NCBI GenBank assembly: GCA_964513905.1
Contig: CAZENS010000001.1
Coordinates: forward strand, 1-53,452
DNA: 53,452 bases
Source: CAMEGH01 sp964513905
GTDB taxonomy: Bacteria; Patescibacteriota; Saccharimonadia; Saccharimonadales; Saccharimonadaceae
Reading direction: 5' to 3'
A program made the position numbers and the translations under genes. How positions within the stretch are numbered: position 1 is the first letter of the stretch; each line of letters opens with the position of its first letter. Positions 40,662 through 48,690 of this stretch are shown here, piece by piece. The notes below the pieces were generated by a model that was not told where the DNA came from, ran no database searches, and saw only the letters and a list, made by a program, of their open reading frames with translations.

Positions 40662-41369
40662 ACGCAGCTTATAAAATCGCTCTAAGTTCCCTTTTGCACC
40701 CGCCACGTCACTATCTCGCTTATCTAGGATGACAAAATACTGCTGCGCCCAGTGCTCAAAGTCTGCCAGAATCTCACGACGCACCTTATTATTCTTTATT
40801 ACACCTTTATTCACCTGATGCCTGCCCGCTTCAAACTGAGGTTTGAGCATTGCAACCAGCAATGTGTCCGGCTGCATAAGGTTTTTTGCCACATGAGGCA
40901 AAATCTCGCGCAAGCTAATAAACGAAACATCGCCAACAATGACATCAATCTTCTCATTTGTATGAAAATCTCTAATGTCGGTTTTTTCGTGCAGTTCAAT
41001 CCGCACGTCACCGTGCAAGCTAGGATGCAACTGATCAGTCCCAACATCAACCGCAAATACTTTTTTTGCGCCATGTTGCAAAGCGTAATCAGTAAATCCA
41101 CCCGTGCTACTGCCAATATCAAGCACGGTCTTATCTGTAAAATCAATCCCCAACTGCCCCGCCACACTTGCCAGCTTTAACCCGGCACGACTAACATAGC
41201 GCTCATCAAGCGTTACGATAATGTCATCCTTTGCACGTACCATTTGCCCTGCTTTTTGAGCCACCTGATTGTTTACTAGCACTTTTTTTAGACGCACAAA
41301 ATTTTCCGCCTGTGAGCGGCTTGTGGCGAGCCCGCGTGCTGTTAATTCTTTGTCAAGTCGTTGTTTCAT
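40650..41369 (-). CDS. tlyA: TlyA-type rRNA 2'-O-methyltransferase
   Basis: 239 residues. An N-terminal S4 RNA-binding domain (RLDKELTARGLATSRSQAENFVR, ~3-60) and an FtsJ-like Rossmann domain with the SAM motif VLDIGSSTGGFTD (~82-94), VGDVSFISL and VAMLKPQFEAG. Related proteins methylate 16S and 23S rRNA at cytidines; some are annotated as haemolysins. It starts on the last base of the beta-lactamase-fold gene stop region (1-nt overlap), so it is co-transcribed. Confidence 0.9.
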   Translation of the reverse strand: MKQRLDKELTARGLATSRSQAENFVRLKKVLVNNQVAQKAGQMVRAKDDIIVTLDERYVSRAGLKLASVAGQLGIDFTDKTVLDIGSSTGGFTDYALQHGAKKVFAVDVGTDQLHPSLHGDVRIELHEKTDIRDFHTNEKIDVIVGDVSFISLREILPHVAKNLMQPDTLLVAMLKPQFEAGRHQVNKGVIKNNKVRREILADFEHWAQQYFVILDKRDSDVAGAKGNLERFYKLRLAK

Positions 41370-43114
41370 TATGGATACATTAACGCTTCAATTTCACGCG
41401 TTATTTGTGCAATTATACCATAACTAGCACCTTTTGTCATGACTGCCATGACATACGTACCCCTGGGATGGTGCACGACCCCTACATCATGTACATAATC
41501 CCACAAAAAACCAACCTTATTTGATGTCCAGCCGCGAGTTCCGGCAGGAATCCCCTGCCTCCAAATCTGGCGACTCATCATTTCAAGTAGCTTCCCTTGC
41601 TCGTGGCCAGTCGCTAAGCTACCGCCATAAATTCCTGAAACAACACGAACCAAATCATCCGAACTTGTTCTGGTTGCCCCCTCGGCAGTAAATGTCGTTG
41701 CCTGGCTTATCCCCCGTTCGTACAAATAATTATTTAGACTTGCTCGACCGAATTGGCGCAGCCACTCTTCTGCACACTGATTAGTTGAAACTATAATCAT
41801 TTGATTAAAGCAGTCATCAACCGTTGTGCCTAAAACCGAAGAACCCCAATGAATGCGACCCGACTGAATTTCCTGGAATAAACGTATAGCGATATAAAGC
41901 TTATAGGTACTTGCACTAGGCGTGCTTTCGCCACCACGATAACTTGCTCCCCATTTTTCCCCGTCTAGCTGCTGCAAGCTAATGCGAACATCGTACCGCT
42001 TTCCTATATCACGCATTTTTGCACGCAAGCCGTTTTCGGTATGAGAATACTCGTATGATGAATTAACCCGAGGAGCAACGGGCTCCATTACACCGGCCAC
42101 GTATTTGTACTGCCCCGGCTCTAATAGTACTGAACTAATTTTTTGCTCAATGTCTTTTCGATTTATCTGCTCGCCTGGTTTCCCTTCTTGTTGAGATGAA
42201 ACCTCTCCGTCAACGTACTTTACTATTGTCTGCCCGGCAGGGTTAGAAACCTTGGAATTTACCCAGTCAATAAATGGCGAAAAGGCCCCCGAATCTACCC
42301 GTAGCGCCGCCTTGCCGTTGTCATCGACTACTGCAAGCCAACTGGCGATATCTTTCTTTGTGGGCGTAAACTGATCACTGCGGCCAGGAACGGATACAGT
42401 GATTATTTTGGCAATCGCAGCTTCTGCCTGCTGCTTTACCGACGCAAGGTCGGCAGATGTTGCGCTCGGCGCCACCACCCGGCTAGGAACATCAATTCGA
42501 GCTACACCCGACGCATCCACCTTCATTGACCGAATTCGCTCTAGCAATGCTGATTTTTCAATATCTCGGCCAGGCTTTCCATCATTAATAACCACCTCAC
42601 CTTCCCGAATAGCAATCTTGGCGTCAACCTGCTCACGAGAATTTTTACGTGCATATTCCCCTACAAACTCCTGTAGCGGCTTATCTTCAAACGAAACCGG
42701 AAGTGTTGAGATGTTTGGCGAGAGAAACAAAATAGAGAACGGCACCCACCGCAATTGATTTGGATACTCGCTCAAACTCTCGAAGCTTTTTGTCTCGTTT
42801 AGCCTTGCACCCACTTTAATGAGCTGTATTTTTGTGTTACCATAATCTGATCGCAACTCTAAATTTGTATGCACAAACTTTGATTGCTCCATCACGGCCA
42901 TCTCGCTACGAGATTTTACGCCGTACGGTTCGTGATTATACTTTGCAAAAGGCAACGTCCTATCGGATGGGTATAACACCTGAGCGCCAATCTCGGCCAC
43001 TACTAACAGTAACACCAGCACAATCCAACCGTTTCTTGTTAGTTTACGGCGCAATCGAGCAAAGCGACGACGTTTATATGCCCGTGTTTTATGAATGTCC
43101 ACCAAATCGTTCAT
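41369..43114 (-). CDS. Anchored beta-lactamase-fold enzyme with PG-binding-like domains
   Basis: 581 residues. One membrane segment (~30-48), two copies of a YoaR/VanW-type PG-binding-like domain (~95-215 and ~225-345) and a C-terminal serine beta-lactamase fold (~365-581). Active-site motifs: S402-T-Y-K405, S443-T-N445 and K533-V-G535 (for KTG). The Glu166 motif ExxLN of class A beta-lactamases is not found, so hydrolysis of beta-lactams is doubtful. A D,D-peptidase or a structural cell-wall role is more likely. Faces outward. An extended -10 TGC-TATACT lies ~45 nt upstream. tlyA follows. Confidence 0.75.
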   Translation of the reverse strand: MNDLVDIHKTRAYKRRRFARLRRKLTRNGWIVLVLLLVVAEIGAQVLYPSDRTLPFAKYNHEPYGVKSRSEMAVMEQSKFVHTNLELRSDYGNTKIQLIKVGARLNETKSFESLSEYPNQLRWVPFSILFLSPNISTLPVSFEDKPLQEFVGEYARKNSREQVDAKIAIREGEVVINDGKPGRDIEKSALLERIRSMKVDASGVARIDVPSRVVAPSATSADLASVKQQAEAAIAKIITVSVPGRSDQFTPTKKDIASWLAVVDDNGKAALRVDSGAFSPFIDWVNSKVSNPAGQTIVKYVDGEVSSQQEGKPGEQINRKDIEQKISSVLLEPGQYKYVAGVMEPVAPRVNSSYEYSHTENGLRAKMRDIGKRYDVRISLQQLDGEKWGASYRGGESTPSASTYKLYIAIRLFQEIQSGRIHWGSSVLGTTVDDCFNQMIIVSTNQCAEEWLRQFGRASLNNYLYERGISQATTFTAEGATRTSSDDLVRVVSGIYGGSLATGHEQGKLLEMMSRQIWRQGIPAGTRGWTSNKVGFLWDYVHDVGVVHHPRGTYVMAVMTKGASYGIIAQITREIEALMYP

Positions 43115-43177
43115 AGGTATCGTTTACCGCACCCCACTCGGTACAGTTAACTACTCGTAGTATAGCAGAAAAACGTC

Positions 43178-43738
43178 CTATTTCTTACGTTCACGATATT
43201 CACCAGTCGCCGTATCGACGCTAATGACATCACCGGTTTTTATAAAAGCTGGAACTTTAATTACTTTTCCAGTTTCAAGAGTCGCATCCTTCAAAACACT
43301 GCTGGTCGTGTCGCCCTTCACTACATCTTCGGCGTACGTTACCTCAAGATAAAGATTTTTTGGCAGTTCAAGGTTAATCACACTGCCATCAAAAAACTGC
43401 AACTGTACAGTTTCGCCCTCTTTTAGATAATCCGCTGCATCATCGATAATGTCTTCGGATAGCTCAAACTGCTCAAAACTGTCTGGATCCATAAAGTGAA
43501 AGCTATCGCCACTCTGGTATAAATATTGAACAGATTTATTAGACACCTCTGCTCGCTCGATCTTGTCTTGACCCTTAAATGTTTTTGGAATAACGCTGCC
43601 ATCAATCAGGTTTTTTAATTTTACGTTCACAATTGAGCCGCCGCGTCCGAGCACTTTTTGACCGTATTCTATTACTCGATACGGTTTACCCTCAATTTGA
43701 CATACCGTTCCTTTTTTCAAATCTGTTGGCTGATACAT
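43178..43738 (-). CDS. efp: Elongation factor P, Arg at the modification site
   Basis: 186 residues, normal length, from the ATG at 43738. A farther ATG at 43783 adds 15 poorly conserved residues, whereas 43738 has AAGGAG 7 nt upstream. Three beta-barrel domains, with MYQPTDLKKGTVCQIEGKPY at the start and VSVDTATGEYRERK at the end. EF-P relieves stalling at polyproline. The loop tip that carries Lys34 in E. coli reads VLGRGGS, so R32 takes the Lys place, as in rhamnosylated EF-P of Pseudomonas. Polyproline targets exist here, such as the linker of the cohesin-domain protein. Confidence 0.95.
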   Translation of the reverse strand: MYQPTDLKKGTVCQIEGKPYRVIEYGQKVLGRGGSIVNVKLKNLIDGSVIPKTFKGQDKIERAEVSNKSVQYLYQSGDSFHFMDPDSFEQFELSEDIIDDAADYLKEGETVQLQFFDGSVINLELPKNLYLEVTYAEDVVKGDTTSSVLKDATLETGKVIKVPAFIKTGDVISVDTATGEYRERKK

Positions 43739-43775
43739 ATTACACTCCTTATATGTTCTGTTACGGATATGTAAA

Positions 43776-43799
43776 CAGCGCACCTAGATTGATGCGCTG
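43776..43799 (-). terminator. Hairpin behind rpsR
   Basis: CAGCGCA, a 10-nt loop and TGCGCTG followed by TTTACAT on minus. A weak terminator or an mRNA stability hairpin between rpsR and efp. Confidence 0.45.
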
Positions 43800-43814
43800 A
43801 AACATACTCGTAAT

Positions 43815-44015
43815 CTAGTTACTTGTTACGAATGGTAGCAATGCTAGGTGGCGTGCTCGCTTGATTGCTACTGTTAGCTGACGCTGCTGCTTTGCGCTCA
43901 AACCGCTTCGGCTAGCTGGCTCAATCTTTCCATAGCTATCGATAAATCGTTGCAATGTTTTTACGTCCTTGTAATCAAAATACGCTGGCGTATCTTTCTT
44001 CATTCGCTTTGACAT
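43815..44015 (-). CDS. rpsR: 30S ribosomal protein S18
   Basis: 66 residues with the bS18 pattern FDYKDVKTLQRFIDSYGKI and TGLS-like SGLSAKQQRQLTVAIKRARHLALLPF. No zinc Cys. Pairs with S6 on the 30S platform. Last gene of rpsF-ssb-rpsR. Confidence 0.95.
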   Translation of the reverse strand: MSKRMKKDTPAYFDYKDVKTLQRFIDSYGKIEPASRSGLSAKQQRQLTVAIKRARHLALLPFVTSN

Positions 44016-44064
44016 AATATTTTCACTCTTTGAGGAATGTTCCTCAAATCCTTTCTCTATTTAA

Positions 44065-44505
44065 TTAAAATGGTATTTCAGAGAGGTCGATTGGCTTGTC
44101 GTCGATATCGTCGGCAACTTCCTGCCGCTTCTTTGGTCGACTAGATCGACTCTCAGACGAAGCGCTTGCTGAATTATCACCGTCATTCGGACCATCCAAA
44201 AATGTAACGTCGAATGCCACAACCTCTACACGAGTACGCTTTTTTCCTGTGTCCTTATCGTCCCAACTATCTTGTCGCAAACGTCCTTGCACTAAACAGC
44301 GACGCCCTTTTGACAAGTACTGGTTAACGAGCTCACCGGTCTTATCCCATGCAGTAACATCAAAAAAGTCAGCTTGGTCATCCTGCCCACCACGAGCAAC
44401 TGCTAAACTAAAATTACAGACGCTTTTTCCGCTAGTCGTTGTGCGCATTTCAGGATCTCTTGTAAGGCGACCCATTAATATTACTTGATTAATACCTCGT
44501 GCCAT
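44065..44505 (-). CDS. ssb: Single-stranded DNA-binding protein
   Basis: 146 residues. OB fold from MARGINQVILMGRLTRDPEMR to ~110, with FFDVTAWDKTGELVNQYLSKG. A disordered linker ends in the acidic tip DLSEIPF, which contacts repair proteins. Conserved place between rpsF and rpsR. Confidence 0.95.
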   Translation of the reverse strand: MARGINQVILMGRLTRDPEMRTTTSGKSVCNFSLAVARGGQDDQADFFDVTAWDKTGELVNQYLSKGRRCLVQGRLRQDSWDDKDTGKKRTRVEVVAFDVTFLDGPNDGDNSASASSESRSSRPKKRQEVADDIDDKPIDLSEIPF

Positions 44506-44563
44506 ATTATTTTGCCCAGAAACTACTAGGATTCTGGTACTTCCCCTCTCTCACTAATTTTAT

Positions 44564-44917
44564 CTACGCTTCTTCAGAGCGTGCAGCTCGTTCGCTTGAT
44601 CGCTTTGCGTCCTCGGCAAGTGCCGCACGACCCTTTTCGTCAACCGCAACAAGCAGATATCGCAATACTTCATCTGTAATATTAAGTGTATTACTGATTT
44701 TTAGTAATGCCTCTGCAGGTAGTTTTACATCCATGTAAACATACACTGCAAAGTTCTCTTTTTTCACCTGATACGCAAGTTTCTTCTTGCCCCAGTTATC
44801 TTCTTTGATTATTTCTCCGCCCGCTTTGGTGATAATATCGCGCACCTTCTTTAGTGGTGCCTCGATAGTAGCCTCAAGGTCGGGGTGAATAAGAACAGTT
44901 AGTTCGTACTCTTTCAC
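44564..44917 (-). CDS. rpsF: 30S ribosomal protein S6
   Basis: 117 residues, bS6 fold, with KEYELTVLIHPDLE at the start and WGKKKLAYQVKKENFAVYVYMD in the middle, and a short basic-acidic tail. The start codon is GTG, with AGGAGG well placed before it. Heads the rpsF-ssb-rpsR operon. Confidence 0.95.
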   Translation of the reverse strand: MKEYELTVLIHPDLEATIEAPLKKVRDIITKAGGEIIKEDNWGKKKLAYQVKKENFAVYVYMDVKLPAEALLKISNTLNITDEVLRYLLVAVDEKGRAALAEDAKRSSERAARSEEA

Positions 44918-44947
44918 TTGATTTCCTCCTCTGGAATCCGTTTGGAT

Positions 44948-44972
44948 GCGTACATAAATATGTCACGTACGC
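44948..44972 (-). promoter_or_regulatory. Leader hairpin of rpsF, possible S6:S18 site
   Basis: GCGTAC (44972-44967) pairs with GTACGC (44953-44948) around a 13-nt loop in the ~70-nt rpsF leader. Many bacteria regulate this operon by S6:S18 binding to a leader hairpin. The known motif cannot be confirmed here. Confidence 0.35.
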
Positions 44973-44993
44973 AGTAGGTTAATAACAGATGTA

Positions 44994-44999
44994 ATTATA
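44994..44999 (-). promoter_or_regulatory. Extended -10 of the rpsF operon
   Basis: TGG-TATAAT on minus, ~77 nt before the GTG start of rpsF. Confidence 0.6.
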
Positions 45000-45051
45000 C
45001 CAAATATCACAACATCTGTCCACCTCGTGTTTTGGCTAATTTAAAACATGC

Positions 45052-45057
45052 TACAAT
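45052..45057 (+). promoter_or_regulatory. Extended -10 of the 239-residue membrane protein gene
   Basis: TGC-TACAAT, ~35 nt before the ATG, divergent from the rpsF promoter. Confidence 0.5.
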
Positions 45058-45091
45058 CAAAGCATAAGCAAACTACGAAGCAAGGATTGTC

Positions 45092-45811
45092 ATGTCTCAA
45101 GAATCACAAGCAACAACATCCATCAAAAAAGCACCAGAGAAATCTACCTCAAGCCGTGCTTCAATCCCGTACGTCGCAACCCTAGTTCTTTTTATTGGGC
45201 TTTTACTAGGCGCAATTCACAGCTCCATCCATGTTGTCGGCGCTGTCCTTGATAAGCTTATGGATCCAGTTCAAGATACAGCTCAATCAGGTGCAAGCCT
45301 GTTTCAGTACGTTGATTTTTCTAGCTATTTTACTGTGGCACATATCGCAACACTACTCATCTGTCTTCCGGGAGCAGCCGCCGTGGCCTTTGCCCTACAA
45401 CAGCAAGAAAGACGTGAATCATGGAGGCTGAAGCAAACAGCCCGTCGAGCAATTTATACTGCCGGAATACTATTATTGCTAGTATCGCTTGTAATGACCG
45501 CCATTGGGACTACTTACAGCCTCCTGTCCACCGGTCTCGATCTAAAGAGTAGCACCACTGGAGTTTCTGTTATACCCTATGCAGGTATGTATCAACAGCA
45601 AGATCCATCCGCAAGCGCGAATCAAAGTGATATAGAATTTATTAAAATAGCAGTTCGTGGAATTTACGCTGCAGTAACTATTTGTCTTGGTATTACCGCA
45701 CTTACCTGCGCTTATACAAAAAAGCGTTTTACTGCAATATGGATTACGCTTGGCACAATTGCCGCCGCAACAGCCGCTACCGTTCCTTATATGTTACAAA
45801 ACATCAGTTAG
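45092..45811 (+). CDS. Four-segment membrane protein, unknown
   Basis: 239 residues with hydrophobic segments at ~26-50, 77-100, 118-142 and 188-235 (the last probably two). A cytoplasmic N-terminal tail rich in Ser and Lys. No motif I can name. AAGGA lies 6 nt before the ATG. A single-gene unit between the rpsF operon and ftsK. The ~110 bp behind it show no clear terminator. Confidence 0.6.
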   Translation: MSQESQATTSIKKAPEKSTSSRASIPYVATLVLFIGLLLGAIHSSIHVVGAVLDKLMDPVQDTAQSGASLFQYVDFSSYFTVAHIATLLICLPGAAAVAFALQQQERRESWRLKQTARRAIYTAGILLLLVSLVMTAIGTTYSLLSTGLDLKSSTTGVSVIPYAGMYQQQDPSASANQSDIEFIKIAVRGIYAAVTICLGITALTCAYTKKRFTAIWITLGTIAAATAATVPYMLQNIS

Positions 45812-45924
45812 CCAGACGAAAGTTTATGCTCACCCACTAGCCCCTAAGCGGTCAAACAGATCAAGCCTATAGCCAACCTCCGTAAACGACACTGCCGGCC
45901 GTAAGCTATCTCTTTTATAATTTA

Positions 45925-48189
45925 TCAGTCCTCGATATCGTCCACGCTCGATATCAACACGTCTCGTGGACGCGCGCCATCCGCTGGACCAATCACACCC
46001 TGAGATTCCATCTCCTCGATAATCCGTGAGGCACGTGCATAGCCAACCCGTAGGCGTCTCTGCAATAGGCTTGCGCTCGCCTTGCCACTATCTACAACAA
46101 CTCGAACTGCATCCTTGTACATATCATCCCCACTCCCGGCGTCAAATCCCATCACAACACCGCCCTTTCCATCTAGCTGTACCGGCTGTGAAATAATCTC
46201 ATCGTTGTATTGTGGCTCTGATTGATCTCGCAGATAATCTGTTACTTTCATCACTTCTTCATCAGTCACCCACGCACCCTGTATACGCCGCGGCTTCCCC
46301 ATCTGTGCCGTTTTCATAAGCATATCTCCGTAACCAAGTAGCTTTTCAGCGCCACCTTGATCAAGAATCGTGCGACTATCTACTTGGCTTGGCACCGTAA
46401 AAGCAATTCTAGCTGGGGCATTTGCTTTGATTAAGCCGGTAATAATATTTACGCTTGGTCGCTGGGTTGCCAACACCAAATGGATACCGACGGCACGCGC
46501 CTTTTGTGTCAATCGAGCAATCAAAGTTTCAGCATCTCGTGCAGCAACCATCATCAAGTCAGCCAACTCATCAACCACAATTACTATGTATGGCATAGCG
46601 CCTTCTTCGTGTTGCTGAACGTTGCCATCCTCATCCTCAACACTAATTTTACGGCCTCTTTGCCGAAGCTTCTGATTATACGATTTTATCTCACGCAATC
46701 CCTCGGTAGCAATTAGCTTATAGCGACGCTCCATTTCATTTACCGCCCAGCGAAGTGCACTGATCGTTTTGTCGGGATCAACAATCACAGGAGTTAGTAG
46801 ATGTGGAATCTTCTCATACGGAGCCATCTCTACCTGCTTTGGATCTATCAAAATAAGCTTCATATCACTTGGGCTGTTGCGATACAGTAAGCTCGTTAGC
46901 AAAGTGTTAATCATCACCGATTTACCACTACCTGTTTGACCAGCAATGAGCAAGTGGGGCATTTTACTTAACTCACCAACAATTGGCGTTCCTGCAATAT
47001 CTTTTCCGATTGCAAACGATAGCGGGTCTCGCGAGTTTTTCCACTCCTTAGAGTCAAAAATACCCCGAATGCGCACATCTGCTGACTTAATATTCGGCAC
47101 CTCAATTCCCACCGCTCTTTTCCCTGGAATGGGCGCCTCGATACGAAGACTTTTTGCAGCAAGATTTAGTGCAATATTTGGTTCAACTGCCGTAATTCGT
47201 GTTAGCTTTACACCACTTGCCGGCTTTAGTGTATATTGCGTTACCCTCGGGCCTACGTTGGCATCTTCCATTTCAACATCAATATTAAACTCACTCAGTG
47301 TGTCTTTAATCACGGTAGCATTTTGCCGTACATCGCCTGGATCAGGGGGATTTTGCTTACTCTCAAGAAGATCAATGCTTGGCGCAACCCAATTTGGATC
47401 ACTCACCGCAACAAGTGCCTGAGTTTTTTCGGCCTGTTTCTCTGCCGCGACTGCAGCCTTTACGTCACTCAATCCTCGACTCTTCTTTTTCGGTGAATCG
47501 CTACCCTCGTCAAGTACGTTTACCTTCAAGTCAATCTCTTGTTTAGGCTCCGGCTTATCTTTTTTACTACCACCAAACTTAATTCGCATCGGCGCATCTT
47601 CGCTCTCGTTCGCCTTTTTCATAATTTCTTTGTTGGCACGCTCTTCTTCTCGTAAATTAGATTGCATCCACTGCCATATATTGCTAATAACCGTAAACGG
47701 AGAAACTCGCAAAACAAAAAGCCCAGTAATAATAATTAATAGGCAATACAAAAACACAGCGACACTACTGCTTACCATTTGTAGCATAATAAATGAATTT
47801 AGCTGATCTCCAATCCAGCCGCCAGTTGGATCACCCGACTTATCGTACATAAGCCCAAACAATCCAGCAAACCATAGCACCATAAGACCGGTTGCTAGTT
47901 TCATTACGAAGGGTAATTTGTTCTCTTCTGCGCGAAACACTTCTACTGCAACATATATAAATAAAACTGGAATAATATATACCGCATAGCCCACCAGTGC
48001 AAGGCTCGATTCTTGCAACCAATCTAGAACCGGACCACCAGCATTAAACCAAGAAACTACATATAATATCGATACCGCAATGAGCGCAACCGCCCCAACC
48101 TGAGCCCAAAATCCTGCCGGAAGCTGATGCTGCGGAGCTGCTGGTTTCGTTGACTTTCGCTTGCGAGTGCTTTTTCGTTTTTTAGCCAT
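45925..48189 (-). CDS. ftsK: DNA translocase FtsK/SpoIIIE
   Basis: 754 residues. Four N-terminal membrane segments (~28-170), a linker (~185-285), the motor domain with Walker A AGQTGSGKSV (~430), PYIVIVVDELADLMM as Walker B, and a C-terminal gamma winged helix (LLQRRLRVGYARASRIIEEME) that reads polar DNA sites. Pumps DNA at the septum and activates Xer recombination at dif. The ATG lies 9 nt after an extended -10 TGC-TATACT (48204-48199), so the leader is nearly absent. Confidence 0.95.
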   Translation of the reverse strand: MAKKRKSTRKRKSTKPAAPQHQLPAGFWAQVGAVALIAVSILYVVSWFNAGGPVLDWLQESSLALVGYAVYIIPVLFIYVAVEVFRAEENKLPFVMKLATGLMVLWFAGLFGLMYDKSGDPTGGWIGDQLNSFIMLQMVSSSVAVFLYCLLIIITGLFVLRVSPFTVISNIWQWMQSNLREEERANKEIMKKANESEDAPMRIKFGGSKKDKPEPKQEIDLKVNVLDEGSDSPKKKSRGLSDVKAAVAAEKQAEKTQALVAVSDPNWVAPSIDLLESKQNPPDPGDVRQNATVIKDTLSEFNIDVEMEDANVGPRVTQYTLKPASGVKLTRITAVEPNIALNLAAKSLRIEAPIPGKRAVGIEVPNIKSADVRIRGIFDSKEWKNSRDPLSFAIGKDIAGTPIVGELSKMPHLLIAGQTGSGKSVMINTLLTSLLYRNSPSDMKLILIDPKQVEMAPYEKIPHLLTPVIVDPDKTISALRWAVNEMERRYKLIATEGLREIKSYNQKLRQRGRKISVEDEDGNVQQHEEGAMPYIVIVVDELADLMMVAARDAETLIARLTQKARAVGIHLVLATQRPSVNIITGLIKANAPARIAFTVPSQVDSRTILDQGGAEKLLGYGDMLMKTAQMGKPRRIQGAWVTDEEVMKVTDYLRDQSEPQYNDEIISQPVQLDGKGGVVMGFDAGSGDDMYKDAVRVVVDSGKASASLLQRRLRVGYARASRIIEEMESQGVIGPADGARPRDVLISSVDDIED

Positions 48190-48198
48190 ATCCCTCTT

Positions 48199-48204
48199 AG
48201 TATA
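48199..48204 (-). promoter_or_regulatory. Extended -10 of ftsK, near-leaderless start
   Basis: TGC-TATACT on minus ends 9 nt before the ATG at 48189. Confidence 0.5.
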
Positions 48205-48255
48205 GCATTAATTCATAGGATTATTGACATCTCTGATTGATAGCGGTCGTACAAT

Positions 48256-48582
48256 TTAAAGATTCGACGACTCTTTAATAGACTCGTGATTTTGCGAGCT
48301 TTCGACAACTACAGGAACTAGTCCCCCTGGCCGAAGCCGATAATACACAATTAAACCAACCATTGCAGTATAAAATATGACCCACAATACATTTACGATT
48401 GACAGTAACGGCTCACCAAGCTCCATGGTGTATCGTAACGCAATAGCCTGGGCAACTAACCAAACAGACCACGTCCCTACTTCAAATTCACGAGACGTTT
48501 TGTACCGTATAATTTTATGTAGTTGCGGTATACTTGCCAAAATAGAAAGCCCTACTGATGATATATATACTGTTTCTAGCAT
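48256..48582 (-). CDS. SemiSWEET/PQ-loop-like small membrane protein
   Basis: 108 residues with three membrane segments (~5-22, 38-58 and 62-82). The first helix ends in a PQ motif (SIPQLHKIIRYKTSREFE), and a WSVWLVAQA helix follows, as in SemiSWEET or PQ-loop proteins. These work as dimers and carry sugars or similar solutes. The C-terminal ~25 residues are polar. Substrate unknown. Confidence 0.7.
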   Translation of the reverse strand: MLETVYISSVGLSILASIPQLHKIIRYKTSREFEVGTWSVWLVAQAIALRYTMELGEPLLSIVNVLWVIFYTAMVGLIVYYRLRPGGLVPVVVESSQNHESIKESSNL

Positions 48583-48616
48583 GATATTTTTATTTTTCTT
48601 ACGCTGTAATGAATTT

Positions 48617-48645
48617 ATTATAGCATAACAGTTTTAAAAATGCAA
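48617..48645 (-). promoter_or_regulatory. Promoter of the PQ-loop gene
   Basis: TTGCAT (48645-48640), a 17-bp spacer ending TGC, and TATAAT (48622-48617). The -35 overlaps the T-rich tail of the rnj terminator. Confidence 0.6.
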
Positions 48646-48674
48646 GTAGCGCCGTCTCGTTAGGGCGGCGCTAC
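48640..48674 (-). terminator. Terminator of rnj
   Basis: GTAGCGCCG (48674-48666), an 11-nt loop and CGGCGCTAC (48654-48646), then TTGCATTTTTAAAA. Confidence 0.7.
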
Positions 48675-48690
48675 AATTCATTCAGTGCTA

